DNA from: Nannobrachium achirus
Lineage: Eukaryota; Chordata; Actinopteri; Myctophiformes; Myctophidae
Direction of reading: 5' to 3'
DNA length: 64,000 bases
NCBI GenBank assembly: GCA_963921795.1
Contig: OY997639.1
Span: 51,269,762-51,333,761, forward strand
The notes under the pieces were generated by a model. The model was not told the DNA's origin and searched no databases. It worked only from the letters and a program-made list of their open reading frames with translations. How positions within the stretch are numbered: position 1 is the stretch's first letter; each line of letters starts with the position of its first letter. Positions 21,416 to 33,298 of this stretch are shown piece after piece. The translations under genes were made by a program, and so were the position numbers.

Positions 21416-21912
21416 GGGGAGTGTGTGTGTGTGTGTGTGCAGGCAGGCGGGCGGGTGTGTGTGCAGGCGGGTGGGCGGGCGGGCTGGGGGGGGGGGGGGG
21501 ACAGTATCTCTGTAGCCATTAAAGGAAACGGGTTTCTTACATTGATGCTCCTACATCATGCAAGCACCAGTTAAAGTTACTTTCCATCCCTCATATACTG
21601 TGTGCACAGTGCACATCCCATAACCCACACACTGCACATCATTTTGGAGCTCATATCTTTGAACGGGTAAGGGCTAGTTAGTGTAAGTCAAGACATGCAA
21701 TGTGCTACATTTCTGGTGTGAAATTTTGTTAACATCCCACCCAAAGGTCCCACCCAAAAAGGTGCATGGAACCCCCCAAAATATACGCTGTTTTGTGCGG
21801 GAAAACAATAAAAATTTCACCGCGGGCGCTGCGCGGGCGCTGCGGGCGCCGCGCGGGCACTTCGTGCCCGCGCATGAGTACTCAAAAAAATTTGCCAGGG
21901 TTGGCAGGTCTG
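19818..21912. mobile_element. hAT element, ~2.1 kb, non-autonomous
   Basis: Ends CAGACCTGCCAACCC and GGGTTGGCAGGTCTG are inverted repeats, with (G)TTTATG repeated at both flanks. The interior has no transposase frame. A Helitron-like insertion (21,091-21,677) sits inside it. Short runs of hypothetical codons at 19,771-20,212 and 21,702-21,900 are not credible genes. Confidence 0.8.
21091..21677. mobile_element. Helitron-like non-autonomous element, copy 2
   Basis: Same boundaries as copy 1 at 2,774-3,277 (A|TCTAACATATAATTTTC...GGGCTAG|T). The central G-rich region has expanded into (CA)n, (GT)n and GGCGGGC runs. It is nested in the 19.8-21.9 kb hAT element. Confidence 0.6.
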
Positions 21913-22215
21913 TTTATGACACTATACTAATTATTTCGGCAAAGCCGAAGTATTTGAAGGTAAAACCATTCGAGGACCAAAGAGGCCAGACAGAGGATGA
22001 ATACATTAGTAATATTGCATCTACATTGAGACCTTTTAAGAGGTTTGGACCAACTCTGCTACCAGAGCCTGAGGACTCCGGTGGTCCCTGTTGTCAGTTA
22101 GACAACCAAGTCACAACGATATGTGACCTTATTTGCCTCTAGAGCTCAAAGCCAAGACTAACACCTAAGAGGTTTTTCAAAGGCTGTTTATTTGTATTTT
22201 AAACTTGTATTAGCT

Positions 22216-22947
22216 AGTCCCCCCAGGAATCCGCTGAGAAAAAGTCTTGATTCCGCAGAGAACAATCCTGATTCAGCGGAATTCTGAGGAGAACATTTCT
22301 TGATTCCGTGGACATTAAAAAACAACCTGAAATGACCAGTTATCAAGCAGAAAATGATATAGTTCTAACAATAAAGTAAAACCCTTCATGAAATAGCTAC
22401 AATTAATTGTAATTAGTGGTTAGAACAATCAAATAATCATTTTTGAGAATAAAAATCTAATATTAGATCTATTATTTACTTTTAATAATTACTTTCTGTT
22501 GCAAAGACTATATTGCCATCCAAACCATGCCCATAGTAACCACATTTTAGAGGATAGCCTACCTACTACCTAGTATGGGTGTAATATTTATTTATTCTCT
22601 TCTGCATTAGCATTGTTATTGCCAGGACCATAGAGGCATAGAGAGGAACTATAGTTCAGGACACAGTTTCTGTCAGGAACGAATGTGGGACCGGACCAAT
22701 ACAGCGTCAGTGCTAGCAGGAGGGAAGATAAGCTATTCCCCAGGCTCTGTATGAGGTGGCCACTGATCAAACCATGTACACATCGTTTTATAATAGTATT
22801 AATAACTACTCCCGCCGCTCTGCTGCCACTCGCGACTGTTATTCCGCGGCCGTCAGAAAAGTCCGCGAATGGCCGTGAAATCCGCGGGTGGTCGCGAGTT
22901 CCGCGAAAAATTCTGTGATCGCGGAATCGCGGATTCCTGGGGGGACT
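22216..22947. mobile_element. hAT-like element with AGTCCCCCCAGGAATCCGC ends
   Basis: Perfect 19-bp TIR AGTCCCCCCAGGAATCCGC at both ends. Flanks repeat ATTAGCT (7 bp, 8 with one mismatch). Paralogous host copies read TGTATTAGCTGCCTG without the insertion. CG-rich interior with the sub-terminal palindromes CCGCGAATGG and TCGCGGAATCGCGG; no transposase. Confidence 0.8.
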
Positions 22948-23063
22948 GATTAGCTGCCTATCATTTATAACCTGTAAAATTATCCACAGTCTGTCTAAAA
23001 GTGTGGATATGTTCTCTGCTTATGGGTGATATTCATTTAATACAATTTTGAAATTCAAATTCA

Positions 23064-23088
23064 TTGGGTTAGGGTTAGGGTTAGGGTA
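23064..23088 (+). repeat. Short interstitial telomere-like repeat
   Basis: Four GGG blocks separated by TTA, i.e. (GGGTTA)3GGG, embedded in a dispersed repeat. Too short to mark a chromosome end or fusion. Confidence 0.8.
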
Positions 23089-23894
23089 ATTCATAATCAC
23101 AAGTAAGCATTTGATTGGACACCATGTTTATTTTCTCCGGCCTAAAGGGTGAACCAATCGGGTCTCTCTGTGCCTATGGCATAATTTTTTATGACGTATT
23201 TTCTGTGGCCTAAACGCGTTCTAAATCAGGGTGAACCAATCGGTCATTCGGGTGCCTCTGTGCCTAAGGCTATGACATCATGGACAAATCAACAGAATCG
23301 ATGTTTCATTGGTCTAGCTAACTCATGTCATCATCATTAGTGACATCATAATTTTGGTAAAAAAGCGGTCTATAGGAGCGGTTTGCACCGCTCAAAAATT
23401 AGATGGTTCTATAGGGCCCTAGTTTCGTCCATGCCTTACCCCTCATCCCTAAACTCTTGCCATTTTTCACTACTTTGAAAAACATATTTAAATATTTCAA
23501 ATATCGCTCACATCGTGTCGATGTAAAACAGCTATTTGATGTTTTTTTTTTTATATTTTTCAAAATGGTAAAAAAAAGGCTTAACCGTTTAGGGATATGG
23601 GGTAAGGCATGGACAAAAATCTAACTCTTTTAATATGTTTTACTGAAATACAGTAGCCCAGTGATGTTACTAGGTTTTCAAAGTAATGGGTCCCGGGACC
23701 CACAGGTGGTCATTCAAATGGGTCCCAGAAAGGTTTTATGAGTCCCCAATAAAATGTTTTCGAGCGCTGTGAGCTTGTAGATCGGCTATTTTCTAAATGT
23801 TTGCCTATTTCTTATATTTATTTTACAATTTGGCTAATGTTTGAACTTAGAACTAGGATTTCTAATTTACACTAGGCTACAGACACCCATTTAA

Positions 23895-26729
23895 TCTATC
23901 TATAAATGCGAGAAGTCTCTGCGTGTCTGTAATCCGCGTATCTCGAGAACCGTTCGTCCCACCGGCTTCAGATTCGGCACGCGCGTTCCCCTCCGCGGGA
24001 CGGAGTGCAGTGCCGGGCCTCGACCCGACCCAACGTGCGGTTTTCCCTAACCGGCGCGAAACGTTCGGAATCTCCTTATGCGGGGCTGATTGTTGACATC
24101 AGGCTGTTCCGGAGGAAATCGGCGCAAGCGCTTACTCATTGTGACATCACTTCATAAAAGGCTCTGACATCACGTACGCCACATGAGTCAACAAAAAATC
24201 TCTGTGAGTGTGTATGTATGTATGTAATCCGAAAGGTTCGGATTCTGATGTCTGACATCAGGATTTTCCGGAACTGGCACTGTGTCTGCATAGATCTCCA
24301 TATATGGGCATAAATTGGATGCAGACAGACAGATACAGATATCTCCATATATGGGCATAAATGGACACAGGCAAACAGATGGTCAAAGATCTCCATATAT
24401 GGTCATAAAGTGAACGCAGACAGACAGATACAGATATCTCCATATATGGGCATAAATGGACTAGGGCTGTCCTCGACTCGGGATTTTTGAAGTCGACTCG
24501 ACGTCACTCGAGTCGAGGGGTTCATTCCGACGCGTCGACGAATCGTTTTATAATCTACAATGTGTAAAAAAAATAAAAAGTGTTGCTTTAAACGTCCACA
24601 TCAACACAATAATACATTAAGATGAATTGAATACACAGTGTTTTCGGTGATATCGGTGCGCGAGCACAAACGTGAGTTATAACACACCGTTAAAGCAAAT
24701 AAAACATCTCTGCTGTTCTCTGCCCCGTCTCTCTGCATGCAGTAGAGATGAGACATTCGCGAACGATTCCGCTCTCTTGAACGGCTCTTTTAAATGAACG
24801 ATGGGATCCAGTCTGCAGTCGCGGGACACCGATCACTGACAGAGTAATGAGTCAGTATCGAGAACGGATTCATTTCAGAAACGGATCATAAAAAGCGGGA
24901 GGCACAGCTCCCGCTAGAGCCAGCAGTGTGGACATGTCATGGACGCAAACACAGCGAAACAAACATCATCATGGATTACTTACAACACTTGAACAATTCA
25001 GAAGCAATTTAATTAGAAAATGTAACTAGTAGCCTACACTTGTGTATGTTAATTTGACTTAGTAGATTGTTTAATTACTTCGTGGACGTGCGTTTGTGCT
25101 GTAGCAGGTTATTTAATATGGGATTTTGACAGCGTGCTTCTCTTAACGGAACACCGTCCCGGCTCCGAATGTTTTAACGATGCGGCGGTTCTTAACTCAT
25201 ACCTCGCGATCCCCGTAGAAACCGTAGATTTCCCGCTGTACCGCGCTGCCATGCCCGTAGAGCCCGCAAAGATTAATTAGCTTTAATCATTATGAAAGGA
25301 TTAAAAGTATTAGCGCCGATTTTCGCTGATTCTGGCTCTTTAGGCCCGCCCCCCTAACTGTATCCGGTCATTTCCGGTCTGGACCGGATCCAGCTTTCCG
25401 TATCCAGTCTGAGCCTGGGCCATAGTCCCGCCTCCATTGGTTTACTGTGTAACAGAAGTGGAAGCTACTCGGCGATGGAACGCTCGTTTTCAATCGGATT
25501 TTTGCGTTTGGAAACTTTGATCCAGTCTCTACACGCCTGGATTATGATCCCCGCACATATCGTGCGTTTTGTGCACGAACGTGTCCACGTGTTACCATAG
25601 CGCATGCCTGGCTTTTTTTCAATGTTTTCCATGTAAACACTGGCTGATAAGCAGGAATACAGCGTGGCAACGGATATGTCTTTTTCAATGGGGTTTTTTG
25701 TATTCGAAAGCTTGTGACCGAGTCTACACGTCTACTAGATGAGTCGCGCACAGATTGTGCACGATGCGTGCGCGTGCCCACGCTAAAAGGTAAGGACAAT
25801 TTGGCAGCTGCTTACTACAGCTATGTTTAAAATGGCAGAGAAATTGTTAACGGAACACCGTCCCGGCTCCGAATGTTTTAACGATGCGGCGGTTCTGGCT
25901 GTTCCGTCTCACTTTCACCCCTACGCTGGTGCGAGACAATAAATAACTGTTCGCCAATTGCTACATCTCTCAATTGGAAGTACATGACACCAGTCCAGCA
26001 GTGCACCGCAGTAGTAGGCTAACTGGTGATATAAAATACAATATATTTTCGACTCCTCGACTCAAACAATTGGCGTCGATTCCCGGGGCTTAAAGCGACG
26101 CGTCGATTCGTCGATTTTTAGAGGACAGGCCTAAAATGGACACAGGCAAACAGATGGTCAAAACGGGTCCTATGACAACAGGTATAATGGGGTTTGCATT
26201 AAGTTTGTCTCCTCCTCCATCTGTTTGTCTGTGTCCCTTTATGCCCATTATGGAGATCTCTGTATCTGTCTGTGCCTCTGACTGTGTTGCAGACACAGTG
26301 CCGGTTCCCCCTTTAATGCAAACCCCATTATACCTGTTGTCATAGGACTCGTTTTGACCATCTGTTTGAAAAAGTGACAGAGATCTCATATATGGGCATA
26401 CAATGGACGCAGATAAACAGATATCTCCATATATGGCTTATATGGGCATACAATGGACGCAGAATCACAAAGATCTCCATATACGGGCATAAAAAGGACA
26501 CAGACAGACAGATACAGAGATCTCCATATATGGGCATAAAATGGACGCAGATAGACAGATATCTCCATATATGGGCATATATGGGCATAAATGGACACAG
26601 GCAGACAAATGGTCAAAACGGGTCTTATAACAACAGGCATAATGGGGTTTGCATTAAAGGGCGGGGCATTCATTCCCTATTTACATTGTTCCGAGTTGGC
26701 AAGGTCGCCGACTAGACGCTGGCTTCTAG
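23895..26729 (+). mobile_element. Helitron, non-autonomous, with CArG-rich minisatellite
   Basis: 5' end A|TCTATCTATAAATGCGAG at 23,895. 3' end has the stem AGTTGGC/GCCGACT (26,694-26,713, one G-T pair), a 12-nt spacer and CTAG|T (26,726-26,730). This is the canonical Helitron layout without target duplication. The interior has TCTCGAGAACCG-type sequence, then repeated units with ATCTCCATATATGGGCATAA. No Rep/helicase. A 1.67-kb hAT element is nested in it, so the original length was about 1.16 kb. Confidence 0.8.
24462..26133. mobile_element. hAT element nested in the Helitron, perfect 8-bp duplication
   Basis: TIRs TAGGGCTGTCCTC and TAGGCCTGTCCTC, flanked by AAATGGAC on both sides (24,454-24,461 and 26,134-26,141). 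Sub-terminal regions are rich in GTCGACTCGA- and GACGCGTCGA-type palindromes. It contains two direct copies of a segment with GAACACCGTCCCGGCTCC (about 25,148 and 25,854). No transposase frame. Confidence 0.9.
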
Positions 26730-26742
26730 TTATATATAATTA

Positions 26743-26793
26743 CCAGTAAGACTCCCTAATCGGGAGATAAGCGACCGTTGGTCGCTTATCTCC
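26743..26793 (-). mobile_element. Probable Helitron-type 3' terminus, minus orientation, copy 1
   Basis: On the minus strand: perfect 14-bp stem GGAGATAAGCGACC with a 3-nt loop, then a smaller CTCCC/GGGAG hairpin, TCTTA, CTGG and T. CTGG|T fits CTRR|T. The same block recurs at 28,629-28,679 with AT-rich flanks. The other end is not identified. Confidence 0.45.
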
Positions 26794-26877
26794 TGTCACA
26801 CTGCTGACATCAGTATGACATCACACCGTACACAAATGATCCTTATACCAGTGATGTATATCGGACCAGTTAAGCTA

Positions 26878-27794
26878 GCCTTACATCTAACAACTTTGGT
26901 AAGATTGTGGACAGATTTGGGAAAGATTTCTTAAAGACTACCCCTCACACTATAAGATTTGAAAAAGACTCCCCAAAGACTGTAGGATGATTTTTCAAAG
27001 AGTTCAGTTGTTAGATGTGTATGCCTCTAAAGATTGTGTAAAGACTGGTTCAAGATTCCCTTTTATTTGCTGAAATATGCCTATTATAATAGCCTTGTGT
27101 TCCTAAATAAATTATAATATTATTATAAAGCATTAGGCTAACCAAAATTGAAAATAGCCGATCTACAAGCTCAATCACAGCGCGTCGCATCACAGTATTG
27201 CAGTATTGATACTTTTACTTGAGTACTTTTTCGATTCACTGCACATGCAGTGCACAGTCTGCACACACACACACCGAGCTCCGCCTTCCTCCCCCAGCCC
27301 TCTGTGCCTCTCCTCTCCAGGCGCGAGGAGTCCTCTCTAGTTCTCTCCTCTCAGTCTAGCCGGCGCGGATCGATCCTATCAACTTGATTCAACTATTATC
27401 AACGTTGAATGTTTGGAATAATGGAAACGCGGAGAAATAACTAATAAATAAAGGGCTGTGGTAACAGCCGCACCAACAACGACCAGGCTGGCAGCTCAGG
27501 CAGCGTCGATCTTTTTGGGGGAATGAATGGCTTGGTTTTTGGCTTGTTGTTTTGGTTGTAGGCTAGGCTACGTCATTGTATTCATTCAGACTCAAGCCCG
27601 ATTTGTAAAAATATCAAACCTGTTTGATATTCTCGTAACATAATCTGGGTCTCAAATCGGGGTAAAAATCGAGTCGGACCACTACCTCACATTTAACGAT
27701 TGAGTAACGACTGAGTCACGGGAGCGCGCCGCAAATAGCCCCGATTTTATTACGATTGAGAAATCTTTACAAAGTCGTTAGATGTAAGAGGGCC
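26878..27794. mobile_element. DNA transposon relic with CTTACATCTAAC TIRs
   Basis: Left CTTACATCTAACAACTTTG and right complement CTTACATCTAACGACTTTG define a ~0.9-kb non-coding element. It contains a copy of the palindromic GATCTACAAGCTC motif (about 27,154-27,195) and a fragment with TACTTGAGTACTTTTTC, a fish hAT-type sequence. Confidence 0.6.
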
Positions 27795-27980
27795 TTTACC
27801 CAATCTCAACAGTGCCTGTTGAGATTGTCAGAACATGCCCATATATGGGTATTACCAAATATGGGCATTCCCAGATATGCCCCTAATATTGATCACATCG
27901 TGACAGGGATCTCCATATATGGGCATAGAACGTACAAGGACGTAATTAAGTGTGATCTGGGAATGCCCATATATGGGCAT

Positions 27981-28083
27981 GTTGCTGTGGCAACAGTTGG
28001 TTGCTAGGGTAAAACCATGGTTGCTAAGGTGGTTGCTAACGTACACTAACAGACCAGCAACAACAGACTGTTGCCACAGCAAC
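27981..28083. repeat. Inverted repeat with GTTGCTA-rich core
   Basis: Arms GTTGCTGTGGCAACAG and CTGTTGCCACAGCAAC are perfect complements. Between them are three GGTTGCTA units. GTTGCTA and GGCAAC half sites resemble RFX X-box half sites; binding is not implied by sequence alone. The block lies among CArG-bearing sequence. Confidence 0.6.
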
Positions 28084-28373
28084 GTACACAAAGGTTTGTG
28101 TACACATGTGGTGTGATGTCATACTGATGCGGAGATATGAGCAGGGCAAAGGTGTGACGTGTGACGTGTGACCGACCGACCGACCGACCAACGGACGGCC
28201 GGTGGAGATTTTGATACTAAACTGCGACCTACGGTCGCAACTAAACTGCGACCTTACGGTCGCAATTATTGTTTGTTGACAACATTCATCAGCCCCTGCA
28301 CTAAGAAAGTAAGCCAACCTATTATAGACCCCAAGTCATAATTCTGTGGAGCCGTCAGTGGTCACTGCAATTG

Positions 28374-28389
28374 CACACACACACACACG

Positions 28390-28450
<61 letters not shown>

Positions 28451-28518
28451 ATACGCACGCTCACACGCACATGGCACACGCACATGGCACACGCACACGC
28501 GCACACACACACACACAC
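28374..28518. repeat. (CA)n microsatellite
   Basis: Mainly CA with interspersed CG, over about 145 bp. His/Thr open frames across it are artefacts. Confidence 0.9.
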
Positions 28519-28628
28519 CAGGGCTCCAGACTAACTTTTTTCACCTACGTCCCGGGACCGTCCCAAAATACAAATTGAACCGTCCCCAAATGAATGTAAT
28601 CCGTCCCAAAAAATAATAAAAATAATAA

Positions 28629-28679
28629 CCAGTAAGACTCCCTAATCGGGAGATAAGCGACCGTTGGTCGCTTATCTCC
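28629..28679 (-). mobile_element. Probable Helitron-type 3' terminus, minus orientation, copy 2
   Basis: Identical to the block at 26,743-26,793, including the perfect 14-bp stem with 3-nt loop at 28,649-28,679 and ACCAG on the plus strand. It directly precedes the tandem array at 28,687, suggesting the array is the interior of this element. Confidence 0.45.
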
Positions 28680-28686
28680 ACAAATA

Positions 28687-30269
28687 TCACAACCTCCACC
28701 TCTCACGTCATACGGGTAGCCATAGTTACACCTGGAATGTTGAATCTCCATATATGGAGATAACCTATGCATCACACAAAGTCTGACCTCACCAGCCCAT
28801 ACTTGGGCATGGACGACTTATATCTCCATATACGGAGATGGCCATATATGGAGATACGATGACATCACAGAGTCCACAGCTGATGATGTGGCGTGATGTC
28901 ATACAATACACAAACAAGCCCTATATAAAGGGGCAATTCTCACCAGGGAAGAGAGCATTGCCTGGAATGTTGAATCTCCATATATGGAGATAACCTACGC
29001 ATCACACAAAGTCTGACCTCACCAGCCCATACTTGGGCATGGACGACTTATATCTCCATATACGGAGATGGCCATATATGGAGATACGATGACATCACAG
29101 AGTCCACAGCTGATGATGTGGCGTGATGTCATACGATAAACAAACAAGCCCTATATACTGATGCGATACGATGACATCACAGAGTCCACAGCTGATGATG
29201 TGGCGTGATGTCATACAATAAACAAACAAGCCCTATATACTGATGCGGAGATATGAGCAGGGCAAAGGTGTGACGTGTGACCGACCGACCGACCGACCGA
29301 CCGACCGACCGATGGACGGCCGGTGGAGGTTTTCATAGTAAACTGCTCCCTGACGGTCGCAATCACAACCTCCACCTCTCACGTCATACGGGTAGCCATA
29401 GTTACACCTGGAATGTTGAATCTCCATATATGGAGATAACCTACGCATCACACAAAGTCTGACCTCACCAGCCCATACTTGGGCATGGACGACTTATATC
29501 TCCATATACGGAGATGGCCATATATGGAGATACGATGACATCACAGAGTCCACAGCTGATGATGTGGCGTGATGTCATACGATAAACAAACAAGCCCTAT
29601 ATACTGATGCGATACGATGACATCACAGAGTCCACAGCTGATGATGTGGCGTGATGTCATACAATAAACAAACAAGCCCTATATACTGATGCGGAGATAT
29701 GAGCAGGGCAAAGGTGTGACGTGTGACCGACCGACCGACCGACCGACCGACCGACCGACCGACCGACCGACGGACGGCCGGTGGAGGTTTTCATAGTAAA
29801 CTGCTCCCTGACGGTCGCAATCACAACCTCCACCTCTCACGTCATACGGGTAGCCATAGTTACACCTGGAATGTTGAATCTCCATATATGGAGATAACCT
29901 ACGCATCACACAAAGTCTGACCTCACCAGCCCATACTTGGGCATGGACGACTTATATCTCCATATACGGAGATGGCCATATATGGAGATACGATGACATC
30001 ACAGAGTCCACAGCTGATGATGTGGCGTGATGTCATACAATAAACAAACAAGCCCTATATACTGATGCGATACGATGACATCACAGAGTCCACAGCTGAT
30101 GATGTGGCGTGATGTCATACAATAAACAAACAAGCCCTATATACTGATGCGGAGATATGAGCAGGGCAAAGGTGTGACGTGTGACGTGTGACCGACCGAC
30201 CGACCGACCGACGGACGGACGGACGGCCGGTGGAGGTTTTCATAGTAAACTGCTCCCTGACGGTCGCAA
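28687..30269. repeat. Tandem array of ~450-bp transposon-derived units
   Basis: Units start TCACAACCTCCACCTCTCAC at 28,687, 29,363 and 29,821; lengths 676 (with an internal duplication), 458 and 449 bp. Each ends in a (GACC)n run, GGACGGCCGGTGGAG and GACGGTCGCAA. Each carries CTCCATATATGGAG and GCCATATATGG palindromes, TGACATCA and TGACGTGTGAC. A related single block at 27,880-28,266 ends TGCGACC-TTA-CGGTCGCA. Microsatellite, palindromes and tandem growth resemble Helentron-associated (HINE-type) elements; this classification is an inference. Confidence 0.7.
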
Positions 30270-32370
30270 TTATAAAATCCATGTTAAAATACTAGAGTAC
30301 AAATGGAACGGGTCCATTTGGTTCTATTTGTTCACTGAGTTACAGACCCATAAAGTTCTATTTGGTTCCTAACTATCATTTATCTGGGGACCCCCTCGAC
30401 CCCACTTTGAGAACCACTAGTGAAATGTTTTTAGCTGTTCCAGTTTAACTGATAATAAATCTTTACAGTGTTTATCTTACACAATACATTAAAAAGCTAA
30501 TTAAACTATCGAACTATTATAGGAACTTGAAATGAAGTAGAGCCCGCACTAGTTTCAGTGCGCATACGCCATGTCCCTGCAGTGTAGAGACGTCACATTT
30601 CAGCGCCGTCCCTTTTGTATGACGGTCACCGAATTCATCAGGGCACCCTTTTTGGTGTAGCACCTGACGCTGTGCCACTACGGTCCGGTGCTAGGCTAAA
30701 ACTTGTGCCCCTAGTGAATTCGGGTGCGCAGAATGGCGTCGGTGGGATCAAAACATTGACGCTTCTATCGTCTGTAAGACTTTCTACGCGGATTTGATTT
30801 GTGTTAACGTAGGGTAAAGTAGGATGCCTTCACGCATGAACAATGGTGGCGTCTGTGGACTTTTAAAACGTTTTCTTTGTTTTCTTTTTTGCGACGCGGT
30901 AAATTATTTTAACGTGGACTCCAACGGAGGCGGCGCGTCCATGGGACCCCAGGACCATGACATGAATGCGTCTCTAGGCAACGTGAACGCGTGTATGACG
31001 CGGAACGCGTAGGTAATGACGTCTCTGGTAGCCTATGTGAATCTGGTATTTGAATCTGCCGTATGTTAGACGCCTTCCTTCCTTCATCCTCTTCCTATAA
31101 CTGAAGTGCTTTCACTTAATAATAATATACCTACAGTTGGGAGCATGGGTGGTACAAGGATAAAAGTACCAGCCCACCACTGTGGAGTCAAGAGGTTCAA
31201 GTCATTAGGTTTGGCCAAGTGTCTATCCGAACACAGTTGGCCATGTTTAGGAGAGTAAGGGTGATCTTTAAAACTGCACATACTCTTACGATCTGGGGGG
31301 CGTGCCTGTCAGCAGGAAATGTTGACGGAGGTGCTATATCACTGACAGGAGAGACAGTAGGTTACAACAGCGCAGTGTAACACAGAAAAGTGTCTGAATT
31401 AATTGGAATTATAACAACTAAATTGGGGAGAAAAAAGCTGTAAAAATAGTTTTCTACTCTAAAATAAATTATAATTTTTTAGCTGACAATGCAATCCACC
31501 TCACGATGACAATTGGATAAATCCCCTTTGGACATGTCAATAGTAACAGCTTTATAGATAACTATTACCTATTCATTTTTACATTCACTGCTTACGGCGT
31601 TCTTCAAAGAAAAAATACATGATGACAATCAGCAGTCATCTACTAACTTGTGTAATCAATAATTGAAGATTTTATGCTTTCTTCATTCAGAATGAATGAG
31701 TAAGTAGGCTGAGACGCAGAACAGTGGAGAGGGGAGACTAGAGAGAAACTTCTGTTAAAAGGCTTGCTGAGGCAGTGTTGTTAACCTCTTCCAATTTCTG
31801 GGCAAATACATTGTAATTTCTGAACAACTTTGTTCTGGGTAGATGAATAATTAAAAAATTTTCGTGTGTCATGATGACTCATGACTGATGATTTTGGTTT
31901 GTCATCAAACACCTCAATGCAGGGCATCATCTGTCTGTGTGTGTGTCTATCCGTGCTAGCTGTCACAGCTATGATGGCCAGAACAGCTGAGAATAAATTG
32001 AGAATAGCGTGAACACAGCACCTGCTGATGATGAGGACACATAGACATCTTGAGACCGTGATCCATAGCCCATGTTTTGGGAAATTGCGGCCAGTTCAGT
32101 TCTTTGGGTGTTTTCATGCATTTCTATAGACCATACTCTACACACTGCTGCCATGTTGCTCTTACTTCATACTCCGGGAAGTGAGAATCCCCAAGGTGTT
32201 TTTCTCTTAGATAGAAAATGACCGCTGTGTAAATATATTTCAATAGAGCTCTGAATTCTGATGTAATTCACACATCCTACCTGGATTGCGTTGTTTTTCT
32301 CCATTCAGACTTTTTTAATATCACGTCAAATAAGAACTGTGTTCCAAAATAAATGATCTTGGCGGTTTGA
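30270..32370. other. Interval without a recognised gene; CpG-rich patch
   Basis: 30,540-31,030 is CpG-rich and holds a 62-codon frame from the ATG at 30,824 (start MPSRMNNGG) ending at 31,012, with AG|GTAATG, a possible splice donor, at its stop. No homologue is recognised. It could be a first exon or 5' UTR on the plus strand, or chance. The remainder shows nothing recognisable. Confidence 0.3.
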
Positions 32371-33298
32371 CTCAGCAGATTTTAACCGGAAACATTTATT
32401 TTCATGTCCCGGTTCAAAGCTGCTTCTATAGAAAATCCTGGGTCGATTTAACTGCTGATCCATGTTGTTCTTCCCTCAGTGTTGTTGTTCCTCTGTAGTT
32501 GTGTGTACTGACCGCTGCTGCCTGCCGTGTTGCATACGCTCTCTCCTCCAGGTGCAGCCGATCGCCCGGTGCCACCCAAACCTTGTCGGGCTTCGGGCTG
32601 GGAGCCGCCCACACATTCCCACAGAGATGGAGGAAGCAGCCACTCAGTGTAGGTTCCAAATTGGATGGACAGTCTGTTTCTTCCACTGTACTCCTCCTGC
32701 GCTGTTCCTTCATCTTTTTTTCCTCTTTCTATCATCATATTTATTCAATTTCTTCAGAGGCTTCTATCCTGTCTCCCATAACGTTTCCTCTGTTTCTTTC
32801 CTGCAATGTTTCTTCTCTCAGATGTGTGTGCATGTGCCCTACTCTTAAAGGAGTAGTTCACCTAGTTCACCCCCAAAATGACTTTTTTCTATTGATTCAC
32901 GCCATGGAGACTTGAGTTCAATAATGTTTTTTTTTTTTTATTGATTAGAGTAAATTTACCCCATTGATTCCGGATGGGGACCCGAATCCATTTGGATGCA
33001 ACAAAAAACTAAAAATATTATTGAACTCAAGTGTCCATGGCGTGAATAATCAATAGAAAAAAAGGCATTTTGGGGGTGAACTACTCCTTTAACCTCTACT
33101 TGAGCTTTATGCTGCCCTTAGTTGTGTCTATGTACGTATTTATGTGTGTTTGATTCAAGTATACTCAGAGGTTGACACTAAGGTCTCGGAGGCGCTTGCC
33201 CGTCCTCGCCCGGCAAGTACAGGTCATGTTCTACTTGCCCAAAGGGCATTACTACTTGCCCTGAAAAGTAAATGAAATGATAGGTAAGATTTTAATTA
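32371..33298. repeat. Dispersed ~700-bp repeat, copy B (carries a MITE)
   Basis: Homologous to 15,851-16,548, interrupted by the MITE at 32,849-33,088. It also keeps the 14-bp CAGAGGTTGACACT that copy A lost by deletion between ACT repeats. Confidence 0.8.
32849..33088. mobile_element. piggyBac-like MITE, 240 bp, TTAA target
   Basis: Ends AGGAGTAGTTCACC and GGTGAACTACTCCT, flanked by TTAA (32,845-32,848 and 33,089-33,092). The arms also share CACGCCATGGA and TTGAACTCAAG/CTTGAGTTCAA. Copy A of the host repeat shows the single TTAA empty site, so precise TTAA duplication, the piggyBac hallmark, is demonstrated within the window. Confidence 0.93.

Noticed and set aside
23064..23088. Telomere or chromosome fusion point
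   Set aside because: Only about four TTAGGG-type units inside a dispersed repeat.
28138..28200. Promoter with CRE sites for a local gene
   Set aside because: TGACGTG repeats are part of the transposon unit and no gene starts nearby.
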